Assembly: GCA_028287415.1 (NCBI GenBank)
Contig: JAQBPS010000174.1
Location: 1-5,542, forward strand
Direction: 5' to 3'
DNA: 5,542 nucleotides
Origin: Bacillota bacterium
GTDB lineage: Bacteria > Bacillota > Sulfobacillia > Symbiobacteriales > Symbiobacteriaceae
Position 1 is the first letter of the stretch. Each line of letters opens with the position of its first letter. The position numbers were made by a program, and so were the translations under genes. Below the pieces are notes generated by a model. The model made no database searches and was not told the DNA's origin. It saw only the letters and a list, made by a program, of their open reading frames with translations. Below are positions 1-5,189 of the stretch, in pieces.

Positions 1-621
1 CGCAGCCTTGATCGGCTCGCCCATGTTCGCCGCCAGATCAACCCCCGAGTGCATCCGCCCCCAGCGCGGGCCGAAGGGGGAGCTGACGGGCGCCACCACA
101 GGCCAGCTGAACATGCCGGCGTAAGCCGCGACTGCTTCCGCCTCGGGCGCCGACGCGGTGGCAACAACAGTTGTGCCGGTTTTCGCCGGGATCACCAGCT
201 GCTGCCCGACTTGGATGTCGCCCGCATCAATACCCCGGTTCGCCACCAGCAGGTCCTGCAAAGCAACGCCATAGCGGGCGGCCAGCTCCCAGAGCGTATC
301 GCCCTGTGCGACTGTGTGCTGTGTGACATGGGCTGCGGCCTTCGCGGCCGGCTGGGCAGTTCCCGGCGCGGGCGCGTCTGTGCGTGTGCCTTTTTCAGCA
401 GGCGGCTTCACCGGCGCCGTCTGCGTTACGGTTGCAGGCGCGGCGGGGGGCGACGCTGCCGGGAGATGTCCCCCGGCCCGCGCCGCCTGTGCCTGCTGCA
501 ACGCCGGCTCGTCCCGATGGCCGCGGACGCCGATCCCATAGCTAAGCGTACCCGAAAAGATCACCAGACTGGCTGCGACAATGCTGGCCACATAAAAAAG
601 ACGGATCGGCGCCTGCGCCAA
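1..621 (-). CDS. Membrane-anchored LysM and M23 peptidoglycan hydrolase (C-terminus beyond the window)
   Basis: Partial gene, 207 codons visible, running off the left edge. Residues about 7-31 form a hydrophobic N-terminal segment (LFYVASIVAASLVIF is its core), read as a signal anchor. A Pro/Ala-rich linker covers about 37-100. A LysM domain covers about 101-145 (HTVAQGDTLWELAARYGV, then DIQVGQQLVIP). An M23 (LytM-type) metallopeptidase begins near 171 with FSWPVVAPVSSPFGPRWGRMHSGVDLA cut here to its key parts: the HxGxD zinc motif is H191 and D195. The second zinc motif (HxH) would lie outside the window. LysM binds peptidoglycan and M23 enzymes cut its peptide bridges, so the protein should act outside the membrane in wall remodelling, possibly in sporulation. 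The start is TTG at 621, chosen because GGAGGTGG lies just upstream and the hydrophobic segment follows at once. The gene lies 86 bases after glpX with no clear terminator between them, so read-through is possible. Whether the peptidase is active cannot be judged from this part. Confidence 0.9.
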   Translation of the reverse strand, partial: MAQAPIRLFYVASIVAASLVIFSGTLSYGIGVRGHRDEPALQQAQAARAGGHLPAASPPAAPATVTQTAPVKPPAEKGTRTDAPAPGTAQPAAKAAAHVTQHTVAQGDTLWELAARYGVALQDLLVANRGIDAGDIQVGQQLVIPAKTGTTVVATASAPEAEAVAAYAGMFSWPVVAPVSSPFGPRWGRMHSGVDLAANMGEPIKAA

Positions 622-627
622 CCTTGT

Positions 628-635
628 CCACCTCC
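628..635 (-). promoter_or_regulatory. Ribosome binding site GGAGGTGG deciding a TTG start
   Basis: GGAGGTGG is a near-perfect Shine-Dalgarno sequence six bases before TTG at 621. No in-frame ATG fits the hydrophobic N-terminus better. About 40 bases further upstream, TTGTCA (one mismatch to a sigma-A -35 box) is followed at 20 bases by TATACC, a weak promoter candidate for this gene. Confidence 0.75.
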
Positions 636-707
636 AAAGGTTGATAGGACAGGTATATGCATCGCCGATCCGCGTTATGACAATCTCGGTTGAACGAAAG
701 CGCCCGC

Positions 708-1688
708 CTAGCCGCGCGGCTGCGTGCCCGTGACCCATGCCGGCTTCCGATCGAGCCGGTGAGCCGCCTCAATCAGGCGGATCGTCCCAGTCCGGCAGCG
801 CAGTGCGATCGAGTGCGTACGCGCCAGGTGGTTTCCGGTGTAGCGGACGCCCCGCAGCAGGTCGCCGTCCGTGATCCCCGTGGCGGCAAAGAAGACATCC
901 TCACCCTTGACCAGGTCTTCCAGGCGCAGCACCTGCGTCGGGTCGGCCAGGCCCATGGCCTTGCAGCGCTCTGTCTCCTGCTCGTTCTCAGGCTTGAGCC
1001 GGGCCTGCATGTCGCCGCCCAGGCACTTGATCGCTGCGGCCGCCAGCACGCCCTCCGGCGCACCACCGATCCCCATCAGGATATCAACGCCGCTATCGCC
1101 CATGGCTGCGGCTACCGCCGGTGCAACATCGCCGTCGGTGATCAGCTTGATCCGGGCGCCCGCCTCCCGGCACTCCTGAATCATCTGCTGGTGGCGATCC
1201 CGGTCGAGAATCACGACGGTCATGTCGCTGACGTCCTTGCCCTTGGCCCGGGCCACCCAGCGGAGGTTCGCCGTCCATGAGGCGGTGATATCGATGCACC
1301 CCTTGGCCTCAGGGCCGACCGCGATCTTCTCCATGTACATGTCGGGCGCGTGCAGCAGGCAGCCCCGGGGAGCGACCGCCACCACGGCGATCGAGCCGTT
1401 GAGGCCCTTGGCGACCAGATTTGTCCCCTCCAGGGGGTCGACCGCGACGTCAACCGCCTCGCCGCCGCCGCCCACACGTTCGCCGATGTACAGCATCGGC
1501 GCCTCATCCATCTCGCCCTCGCCGATCACCACGGTGCCGTCAATCTGAACGGTATCAAATCCGGCCCGCATGGCGTCCACCGCCAGCTGGTCGGCCTTGT
1601 TTTTCTCTCCCCGTCCCATCCAGCGGGCGCACGCCAGTGCTGCCGCCTCCGTGACACGGACCAGTTCCAGCGCCAGTTCACGCTCCAT
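708..1688 (-). CDS. glpX: Fructose-1,6-bisphosphatase class II
   Basis: 326 residues, full family length (about 320-340). It hydrolyses fructose 1,6-bisphosphate to fructose 6-phosphate and phosphate in the cytoplasm, the gluconeogenic step opposing phosphofructokinase, and depends on divalent metal. Family landmarks are all present: [17 protein letters not shown] with metal ligand D33, [18 protein letters not shown] with E57, the VDPLEGTN metal/phosphate motif with D84 and E87, ITDGDVA at 183-189, and [14 protein letters not shown] with E212, matching the E. coli catalytic residues D33, E57, D85 and E213. The ATG at 1688 is preceded by GAGGGGGA about eight bases upstream. An upstream ATG (GATGGGCG) is out of frame. 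The gene stands 393 bases downstream of the transaldolase gene, behind a terminator, so it probably has its own promoter. GlpX next to a TalC-type transaldolase is the arrangement known from Bacillus (ywjI near ywjH). SBPase activity is sometimes found in this family and cannot be excluded. Confidence 0.97.
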   Translation of the reverse strand: MERELALELVRVTEAAALACARWMGRGEKNKADQLAVDAMRAGFDTVQIDGTVVIGEGEMDEAPMLYIGERVGGGGEAVDVAVDPLEGTNLVAKGLNGSIAVVAVAPRGCLLHAPDMYMEKIAVGPEAKGCIDITASWTANLRWVARAKGKDVSDMTVVILDRDRHQQMIQECREAGARIKLITDGDVAPAVAAAMGDSGVDILMGIGGAPEGVLAAAAIKCLGGDMQARLKPENEQETERCKAMGLADPTQVLRLEDLVKGEDVFFAATGITDGDLLRGVRYTGNHLARTHSIALRCRTGTIRLIEAAHRLDRKPAWVTGTQPRG

Positions 1689-1761
1689 ACGCCCATCCCC
1701 CTCGGGTTATTACATGCCTCAAACCATACTCCATTTTACTGCGAATGCAATCAATCGGGGT

Positions 1762-1800
1762 TATAGATTCTACATCGCTTTGCGATAGCCGATATCTATA
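1762..1800. promoter_or_regulatory. Imperfect 39-bp palindrome upstream of glpX, possible operator
   Basis: TATAGAT (1762-1768) is the exact reverse complement of ATCTATA (1794-1800). Inside it, ATCGC (1774-1778) pairs exactly with GCGAT (1782-1786) around a TTT centre. The two halves are separated by 5 and 7 unpaired bases. Read on the minus strand, one arm leads into TATAAC (1765-1760), a 5/6 match to a sigma-A -10 box, about 70 bases before the glpX start. No convincing -35 box was found at 16-18 bases. The site could be an operator for a dimeric regulator or a leader hairpin. Function is inference. Confidence 0.4.
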
Positions 1801-1830
1801 GGTGCGGTAGCGCTCTGTAGGTTTTTTATA

Positions 1831-2020
1831 TTGACGCGGATTCCGCGGATCCCGCGGATTTCCGGCAGTAGCACTGATTAGTGTAGTCGGCGCCTCAAGG
1901 TCGGGACTGGGGTGTTTAAATATATATTTTTAACACCTGAGTCCCGCCCTTGTAGGTCACCGCCTAACAAAAATCCGCCTGGGCTCTGGAAATCCGCGAA
2001 ATCCGCGGACTCCGCGTCAA
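1831..2020. repeat. 190-bp nested inverted repeat, MITE-like element
   Basis: The ends form long terminal inverted repeats: 1831-1863 pairs with 1988-2020, 30 of 33 positions matching, both starting TTGACGCGGA when read inward. Each arm is built of three roughly 10-bp units around GCGGAT. Further inverted pairs nest inside: CAAGG (1896-1900) with CCTTG (1948-1952), CGGGACT (1902-1908) with AGTCCCG (1940-1946), and GGTGTT (1911-1916) with AACACC (1932-1937), closing on a 15-base AT-only loop. The dinucleotide TA flanks both ends (1829-1830 and 2021-2022), as expected for a target duplication of IS630/Tc1-type elements, though the flanks are AT-rich and this could be chance. There is no internal open frame worth calling. 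It occupies the gap between the transaldolase terminator and glpX. Beyond this element and the 39-bp palindrome I see nothing else firm in the 1689-2081 gap except the terminator. Confidence 0.8.
1902..1946. repeat. Central hairpin with AT-only loop in the 190-bp element
   Basis: A 7-bp stem (CGGGACT / AGTCCCG), a 2x2 internal loop and a 6-bp stem (GGTGTT / AACACC) enclose 15 bases of only A and T. In DNA this could extrude as a cruciform. In RNA it would be the tip of the long hairpin. It is not followed by a T-run on either strand, so it is not an intrinsic terminator. Confidence 0.7.
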
Positions 2021-2032
2021 TAAAAAGATCGG

Positions 2033-2061
2033 AAAAGCCAGAGAGCTAAAAGCTCCCTGGC
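2033..2061 (-). terminator. Intrinsic terminator of the transaldolase gene
   Basis: On the minus strand GCCAG-G-GAGCT pairs with AGCTC-T-CTGGC (10 pairs around one mismatch, TTT loop), followed by TTTT and, a little later, a second run TTTTT. It lies 20 bases after the transaldolase stop codon and should end that transcript before the 190-bp element and glpX. Confidence 0.85.
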
Positions 2062-2081
2062 CCGACTACCGCCTCGGTAAG

Positions 2082-2732
2082 CTACACCTTGCCCTTCGCA
2101 GTCTCCCAGTCCTTGAGGAACCGTTCGATGCCGGCGTCCGTCAGCGGGTGCTTGAGCATCTGCTTGAACACCTTGTACGGAATGGTGGCGATGTGAGCAC
2201 CGGCCTTGGCGCTCGCGGTCACCTGACCCGGCGTCCGGATCGAAGCGGAGATGATCTCCGTGTCGATGCCGTGAATCGCGTAGATGTCCGCAATGTCACG
2301 GATCAGCTGGATGCCGTCCATGCTGATGTCGTCCAGCCTGCCCACAAACGGGCTGACATAGCTGGCCCCGGCCCGGGCGCACAGTAGCGCCTGATTGGCG
2401 GTGAAGTTCAGCGTGAGGTTGGTCTTGACGCCAATTTCACTGAGCCTGGCACAGGCCTTCAGCCCCTCGTCGGTCATCGGCAGCTTGATCACGACGTTCT
2501 TGTGCATCTCGTAGTACTGCCGGGCCTCCGCTACCATCTCCGCAGCCTGAAGGCTGACCACTTCCGCACTGACGGGCCCGTCGACAATCGCGAGGATCTC
2601 GCCCAGCACCTGCTTGAAATCCCGGCCTTCCTTCGCCACCAGCGACGGGTTGGTGGTGACGCCATGCAACACGCCCCAGGACGCGATTTCCCGAATCTCG
2701 TCTACGTTGGCGGTGTCAATGAAAAACTTCAC
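2082..2732 (-). CDS. tal: Transaldolase, small TalC/FSA subfamily
   Basis: 216 residues from the GTG at 2732, the usual length of this compact family (about 215-220). It transfers a dihydroxyacetone unit between sugar phosphates in the non-oxidative pentose phosphate pathway. Landmarks: [11 protein letters not shown] at 3-13, GVTTNPSL at 24-31, SAEVVS at 55-60, VVIKLPMT at 80-87 with Schiff-base lysine K83, TNLTLNFT at 104-111, [11 protein letters not shown] at 125-135. Two positions separate transaldolases from fructose-6-phosphate aldolases: E. coli FsaA has Gln59 and Tyr131, where this protein has Glu57 and Phe129, the transaldolase pattern. A TTG further upstream (2777) would add 15 residues unlike the family. 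GTG is chosen because GGAGAGGAG lies nine bases before it. The gene is flanked by terminators on both sides, so it is probably a single-gene unit. Confidence 0.95.
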   Translation of the reverse strand: MKFFIDTANVDEIREIASWGVLHGVTTNPSLVAKEGRDFKQVLGEILAIVDGPVSAEVVSLQAAEMVAEARQYYEMHKNVVIKLPMTDEGLKACARLSEIGVKTNLTLNFTANQALLCARAGASYVSPFVGRLDDISMDGIQLIRDIADIYAIHGIDTEIISASIRTPGQVTASAKAGAHIATIPYKVFKQMLKHPLTDAGIERFLKDWETAKGKV

Positions 2733-2741
2733 TGCGGCACG

Positions 2742-2750
2742 CTCCTCTCC
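2742..2750 (-). promoter_or_regulatory. Ribosome binding site deciding the transaldolase GTG start
   Basis: GGAGAGGAG lies nine bases before GTG at 2732, which starts [13 protein letters not shown], the normal N-terminus of the family. This favours GTG over the in-frame TTG at 2777. Confidence 0.8.
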
Positions 2751-2775
2751 GGGTCTCGGTGAGCTTACTGCTTTC

Positions 2776-2805
2776 AAGATACCACAAACGCCTGCGTTAT
2801 ATAAA
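2776..2805 (-). promoter_or_regulatory. Possible promoter of the transaldolase gene
   Basis: On the minus strand TTTATA (2805-2800, 4/6 to a -35 box) is followed after 18 bases by TATCTT (2781-2776, 4/6 to a -10 box) with the TG of an extended -10 element. It lies just after the preceding terminator and about 43 bases before the GTG, a sensible place, but the match is weak. Confidence 0.3.
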
Positions 2806-2830
2806 TCAAAAGGCCGGGTTACCCCGGCCT
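2801..2830 (-). terminator. Intrinsic terminator of the Cys-rich protein gene
   Basis: On the minus strand a perfect 8-bp stem AGGCCGGG / CCCGGCCT encloses GTAA, a GNRA-type tetraloop, and is followed by TTTGATTTAT. It begins five bases after the TGA stop at 2835-2837. Confidence 0.88.
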
Positions 2831-2834
2831 GCTT

Positions 2835-3473
2835 TCACTTTTTGTGTCCTTTGCGGCGGTTGCCCGCCTCGGCACCAAGCTCGATGCGGCCGATCCGCTC
2901 CAGGGCCGCAATGTCGTCCTGACTGCTCGCCAGCAGGGTGTGGTCACGTCCACAGGTGGGACAGGTCAGATCGAGCCGCTCCGGGTAGATATCGACCGAG
3001 ATTTGCTGATTGCCGCAGCAGCAGGTGAGGTTGCCCTCCTCAGCCAGGCGGTGCACCCGGCTCAACGCCTGGTACATGACCTCCGGCGAGTCAAAGTACT
3101 CGCCAAACGCGGCATCCTCCATGAGGCGGTCCAGTTCCGTGCCGCCAGTGCGGGCGTACGTATCCACCTCTTGCTCCGGTCCGAATACCCCCAGTTGCAA
3201 CTCCGTGTCGGAGCACGAGAGCGCTTTCAGTTCCGTATTCCAAAAGCTTTTGGGCGTGTAATACAGGAAATGCACGCCGTCGCATAAGTAGCAAGGGATT
3301 TGCAGCCAGACCTGCCCGGGTCGCCCCCCGACAGTCAGCTTCTGCCCGCCGCAGGAGCACGTAAGCTTGACCGACGGGCTGCCGTTAACTTCAAAGCGCG
3401 AGACAGCGGCCGTTTCCATTTGCCCGCATTGCGGACAGCGGATTGCGAAGGCCGTGCGAGCAGAAATCAGCAC
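2835..3473 (-). CDS. Cys-rich zinc-ribbon-like protein of unknown function
   Basis: 212 residues from the GTG at 3473. I do not recognise a named family. Eleven cysteines fall into pairs: CPQC (13-16), CSC (39-41), CYLC (61-64), lone C87, CCC (151-153) and CPTC (171-174). The spacing suggests two zinc ribbons, one N-terminal (13-41, perhaps with 61-64) and one C-terminal (151-174), separated by a Cys-poor acidic and helical stretch (about 100-146). The last residues, RRKGHKK, are basic. There is no signal peptide or membrane segment, so it should be cytoplasmic. Zinc ribbons of this sort bind nucleic acid or proteins, or only stabilise the fold, so no function is assigned. A TTG at 3497 would add eight Gly-rich residues that are encoded by the ribosome binding site itself. 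GTG is therefore preferred. It follows kce by 53 bases with no terminator, so the two are probably cotranscribed. Confidence 0.85.
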   Translation of the reverse strand: MLISARTAFAIRCPQCGQMETAAVSRFEVNGSPSVKLTCSCGGQKLTVGGRPGQVWLQIPCYLCDGVHFLYYTPKSFWNTELKALSCSDTELQLGVFGPEQEVDTYARTGGTELDRLMEDAAFGEYFDSPEVMYQALSRVHRLAEEGNLTCCCGNQQISVDIYPERLDLTCPTCGRDHTLLASSQDDIAALERIGRIELGAEAGNRRKGHKK

Positions 3474-3477
3474 GGGG

Positions 3478-3488
3478 CCTCCCCCCTC
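3478..3488 (-). promoter_or_regulatory. Ribosome binding site of the Cys-rich protein gene
   Basis: GAGGGGGGAGG lies four to ten bases before GTG at 3473, depending on which G-run pairs with 16S rRNA. It lies inside the open frame if the TTG at 3497 is used, which argues against that longer start. Confidence 0.6.
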
Positions 3489-3526
3489 TTTCCCCAACCA
3501 GCCGCCTAGTTTGATCTAGCAGATTA

Positions 3527-4348
3527 CTACATGTTTCGATCAGCCAGGCGTAATATCCTCCTTGCTTCAGCGGGGGCGGCGACCGGCCGGCCCAGCTCCG
3601 CCGCCAGTCGCACAATCCGCTCCACCAGCATTTCGTTGGACGCCAGCACGCCCCTGGTGTAGTAGATATTGTCCTCCAGCCCAACCCGGACATGGCCCCC
3701 GAGGAGTATGGCTACGTTGGCCAGGGGGAGTTGTGCCCGCCCGATGCCGGCAACCGACCAGGTGCACTCCGCCGGGATTGACTCCGCCATGTGTAGCAGG
3801 TTGCGAATGGTCGGGGCGATGCCGCCCGGCACACCCATGACGAAATCGAAGTGGAGCGGCAGCTTTAGAATGCCCTTCCTGACAAGCGCCAGGGCGTTCT
3901 CAATGTGGCCCAGATCGAACGCTTCAATCTCAGGCACGACGCCTTGCTCCGCCATGGTCCGGGCAAAGTGCTCGATCAGGTCGGGGGGGTTCCAGAACAC
4001 GCCCTGACCAAAGTTGACAGTGCCGCCGGTCAGACTGGCCATTTCCGGTTGGAGCAGGACCGGCTGGATGCGCTCCTCGGCGGACATGCCGACCGCACCG
4101 CCCGTGGACACCTGCACAATAATATCCGTCACGGCCCGCACCGCACTCAGGATCTCGGCGTAGACCGCCTGGTCCTGGGTGGGCGTCCCGTCCGGCAGCC
4201 TGCCATGGACATGCACCATGGCGGCGCCCGCTGCCCGGCAGCGCGCGGCAGCCCCGGCGAGCTCCGCCGGCATGACCGGCAGGTGCGGATTCTGCGCTCG
4301 GGTCACTTCGGCCCCGTCCAGCGCTACCGTGATGATCAACTTTTCCAT
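3527..4348 (-). CDS. kce: 3-keto-5-aminohexanoate cleavage enzyme (BKACE family)
   Basis: 273 residues, normal for the family. It condenses a beta-keto acid with acetyl-CoA. Kce turns 3-keto-5-aminohexanoate plus acetyl-CoA into acetoacetate and 3-aminobutyryl-CoA in lysine fermentation. Visible landmarks: TVALDGAEVTRAQNP with E14, the zinc-binding HVHGR with H46, H48 and R50, DGTPTQD at 53-59, STGG at 81-84, TGGTVNFG at 107-114, EIEAFD at 140-145, FVMGVPGGIAPT at 169-180, GIGRAQLPLA at 201-210 and VGLEDN at 222-227. E14, the two histidines and the late Glu-Asp pair match the described active site. Many relatives carry HxHxRD, where this one has HVHGRL. Start ATG at 4348 with GGAGG seven bases upstream. 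kal, the next pathway enzyme, lies directly upstream, which supports Kce rather than another beta-keto acid specificity. kamA and the other pathway genes are not in the window. It ends with TAG followed at once by TAA. Confidence 0.93.
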   Translation of the reverse strand: MEKLIITVALDGAEVTRAQNPHLPVMPAELAGAAARCRAAGAAMVHVHGRLPDGTPTQDQAVYAEILSAVRAVTDIIVQVSTGGAVGMSAEERIQPVLLQPEMASLTGGTVNFGQGVFWNPPDLIEHFARTMAEQGVVPEIEAFDLGHIENALALVRKGILKLPLHFDFVMGVPGGIAPTIRNLLHMAESIPAECTWSVAGIGRAQLPLANVAILLGGHVRVGLEDNIYYTRGVLASNEMLVERIVRLAAELGRPVAAPAEARRILRLADRNM

Positions 4349-4380
4349 GGCGTTTCCTCCCCCGCAAATGGATTCCCGCG

Positions 4381-4412
4381 AAAAAAACGGCCGGGCTATT
4401 CAGCCGGCCGTT
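4381..4412 (-). terminator. Intrinsic terminator overlapping the end of kal
   Basis: On the minus strand AACGGCCGG (4412-4404) pairs perfectly with CCGGCCGTT (4394-4386), followed by a run of seven T. The 5' arm is the coding sequence for the last residues of Kal (QRPAE) and the TAG stop (4398-4396) lies in the loop. The hairpin therefore ends 32 bases before the kce start codon, leaving almost no room for a separate kce promoter. Confidence 0.88.
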
Positions 4413-4788
4413 GAAACTGCTTGGGCACCACGCAGGTGCCGCTCGCCCGTGTCACCAGAAGCGGTTGGGTTAGCACCCGGGCCCGCGAAGGCTGCTCCGG
4501 GGTGGGATCGGCAGCGATTACCTTGTAGGCCTCGAATGTCATCGCACGCGAGGTATTGCCGACCCGGTCGATCCGTGCCCGGACCTCAATGTAGTCGCCG
4601 GCATAAACCGGCGCTGTGAACGTCACAGAATCGTAGGCGACGAACAAGCCTTCATCGCCGTCATTCTGGATCAGCAGTTCCGTGGCCGCGTCCCCGAACA
4701 GCGCCAGCATGCGGGCGCCGTCCACCAGATTCCCGCCGTAGTGCGCGTCATGGGCCGACATCCGGATCCTCAGGAAGGACTCCGTCAC
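4396..4788 (-). CDS. kal: 3-aminobutyryl-CoA ammonia-lyase
   Basis: 130 residues, single hotdog-fold domain, normal size. It removes ammonia from 3-aminobutyryl-CoA to give crotonyl-CoA, the step after Kce in lysine fermentation, in the cytoplasm. The N-terminus [36 protein letters not shown] (described by parts: RIRMS at 7-11, [10 protein letters not shown] at 16-25, [10 protein letters not shown] at 30-39) is the characteristic signature, and [13 protein letters not shown] at 57-69 is the typical central hotdog strand. The start is GTG at 4788. It overlaps the TGA of the response regulator gene as GTGA and has GGAGGGGGA seven bases upstream. ATG at residue 10 (4761) is a less likely start because it would remove the conserved RIR. 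The adjacent kce gene is the main reason to prefer Kal over another hotdog thioesterase. The 3' end carries a terminator hairpin with the stop codon in the loop. Confidence 0.92.
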   Translation of the reverse strand: MTESFLRIRMSAHDAHYGGNLVDGARMLALFGDAATELLIQNDGDEGLFVAYDSVTFTAPVYAGDYIEVRARIDRVGNTSRAMTFEAYKVIAADPTPEQPSRARVLTQPLLVTRASGTCVVPKQFQRPAE

Positions 4789-5168
4789 GCTTTCTCCCCC
4801 TCCGCGAGCACGTCCTGCACGAGCTGGCGCAACTCAAACACATCGAAGGGTTTACTGACACAGTGGACAGCGCCGCTGCTCAGAGCCTCGTTCACCCGCT
4901 CGCCGTCACCCACCGCGGTCATCATCAGCACAATGAGATCCGGGTAGAGGCTCTTGAGAGCTCTGAGCGTCTCCAGCCCGTCCATGACGGGCATTTTCAT
5001 GTCCAGCAGCACCAGGGCCGGCACCTCGGCGGCGGCGATCGCCACGGCTTCCTGACCGTGTGCTGCCGTGGCCACGCGAAAGCCGACCTCCTTGAACACT
5101 TCCTGAATCAGCCGGCGGACGCCCAATTGGTCATCAACCACTAGCATAAGCGGACTTTCTGTGGGCAT
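4785..5168 (-). CDS. spo0F: Stand-alone receiver, Spo0F-like sporulation phosphorelay regulator
   Basis: 127 residues, a single receiver domain with no output domain, the size of Spo0F (124 in B. subtilis). Key residues: acidic pocket D12-D13 in [12 protein letters not shown], phosphoacceptor D56 in [12 protein letters not shown]84 in LMMTA, K106 in [13 protein letters not shown]. The DDQxGxR, LLDMKxPxMDG and KPFDxxExR signatures are those of Spo0F rather than of CheY. In the phosphorelay Spo0F takes phosphate from sensor kinases and passes it to Spo0B and Spo0A. Many Clostridia lack Spo0B, so the partner here is uncertain. ATG at 5168 is chosen because AGAGGTGAT lies seven bases before it. 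A GTG at 5180 lies inside that binding site. The gene starts 21 bases after the upstream gene and its stop overlaps the kal start by four bases, so the three probably form one operon. A general CheY-like role remains possible. Confidence 0.88.
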   Translation of the reverse strand: MPTESPLMLVVDDQLGVRRLIQEVFKEVGFRVATAAHGQEAVAIAAAEVPALVLLDMKMPVMDGLETLRALKSLYPDLIVLMMTAVGDGERVNEALSSGAVHCVSKPFDVFELRQLVQDVLAEGEKA

Positions 5169-5175
5169 GCCGGGA

Positions 5176-5184
5176 ATCACCTCT
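5176..5184 (-). promoter_or_regulatory. Ribosome binding site deciding the spo0F start
   Basis: AGAGGTGAT matches the anti-Shine-Dalgarno of Firmicutes 16S rRNA over nine bases with one mismatch and sits seven bases before ATG at 5168. It includes the alternative GTG at 5180, which is therefore rejected. Confidence 0.8.
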
Positions 5185-5189
5185 GTTAG

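Noticed and set aside
542..772. 76-residue minus-strand open frame
   Set aside because: It is out of frame with the LysM/M23 gene and overlaps the ends of both real genes.
690..1280. 196-residue plus-strand open frame
   Set aside because: It is antisense to glpX, whose family motifs are unmistakable, and its protein is Arg/Ala/His-rich low-quality sequence typical of GC-rich shadow frames.
1831..2020. CRISPR-like array from the repeated GCGGAT units
   Set aside because: The units are about 10 bp with no unique spacers, and they are arranged as inverted arms, not direct repeats.
1831..2020. The long hairpin as an intrinsic terminator
   Set aside because: Neither strand has a T-run straight after the hairpin, since the flanks read TATAAAAAA or TAAAAAG outward. 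The transaldolase terminator at 2033-2061 already serves that role.
2733..2777. Longer transaldolase from TTG at 2777
   Set aside because: The extra 15 residues have no place in the family, and the GTG at 2732 has a strong ribosome binding site at the right distance.
2844..3287. 147-residue plus-strand open frame
   Set aside because: It is antisense to the Cys-rich gene. The minus-strand frame has a good ribosome binding site, paired cysteines and its own terminator.
3505..3520. CTAG repeats between kce and the Cys-rich gene as a terminator
   Set aside because: The stem is only four pairs with no T-run. It is too weak to call.
3905..4414. 169-residue plus-strand open frame
   Set aside because: It is antisense to kce, has no recognisable motif, and has the composition of a shadow frame.
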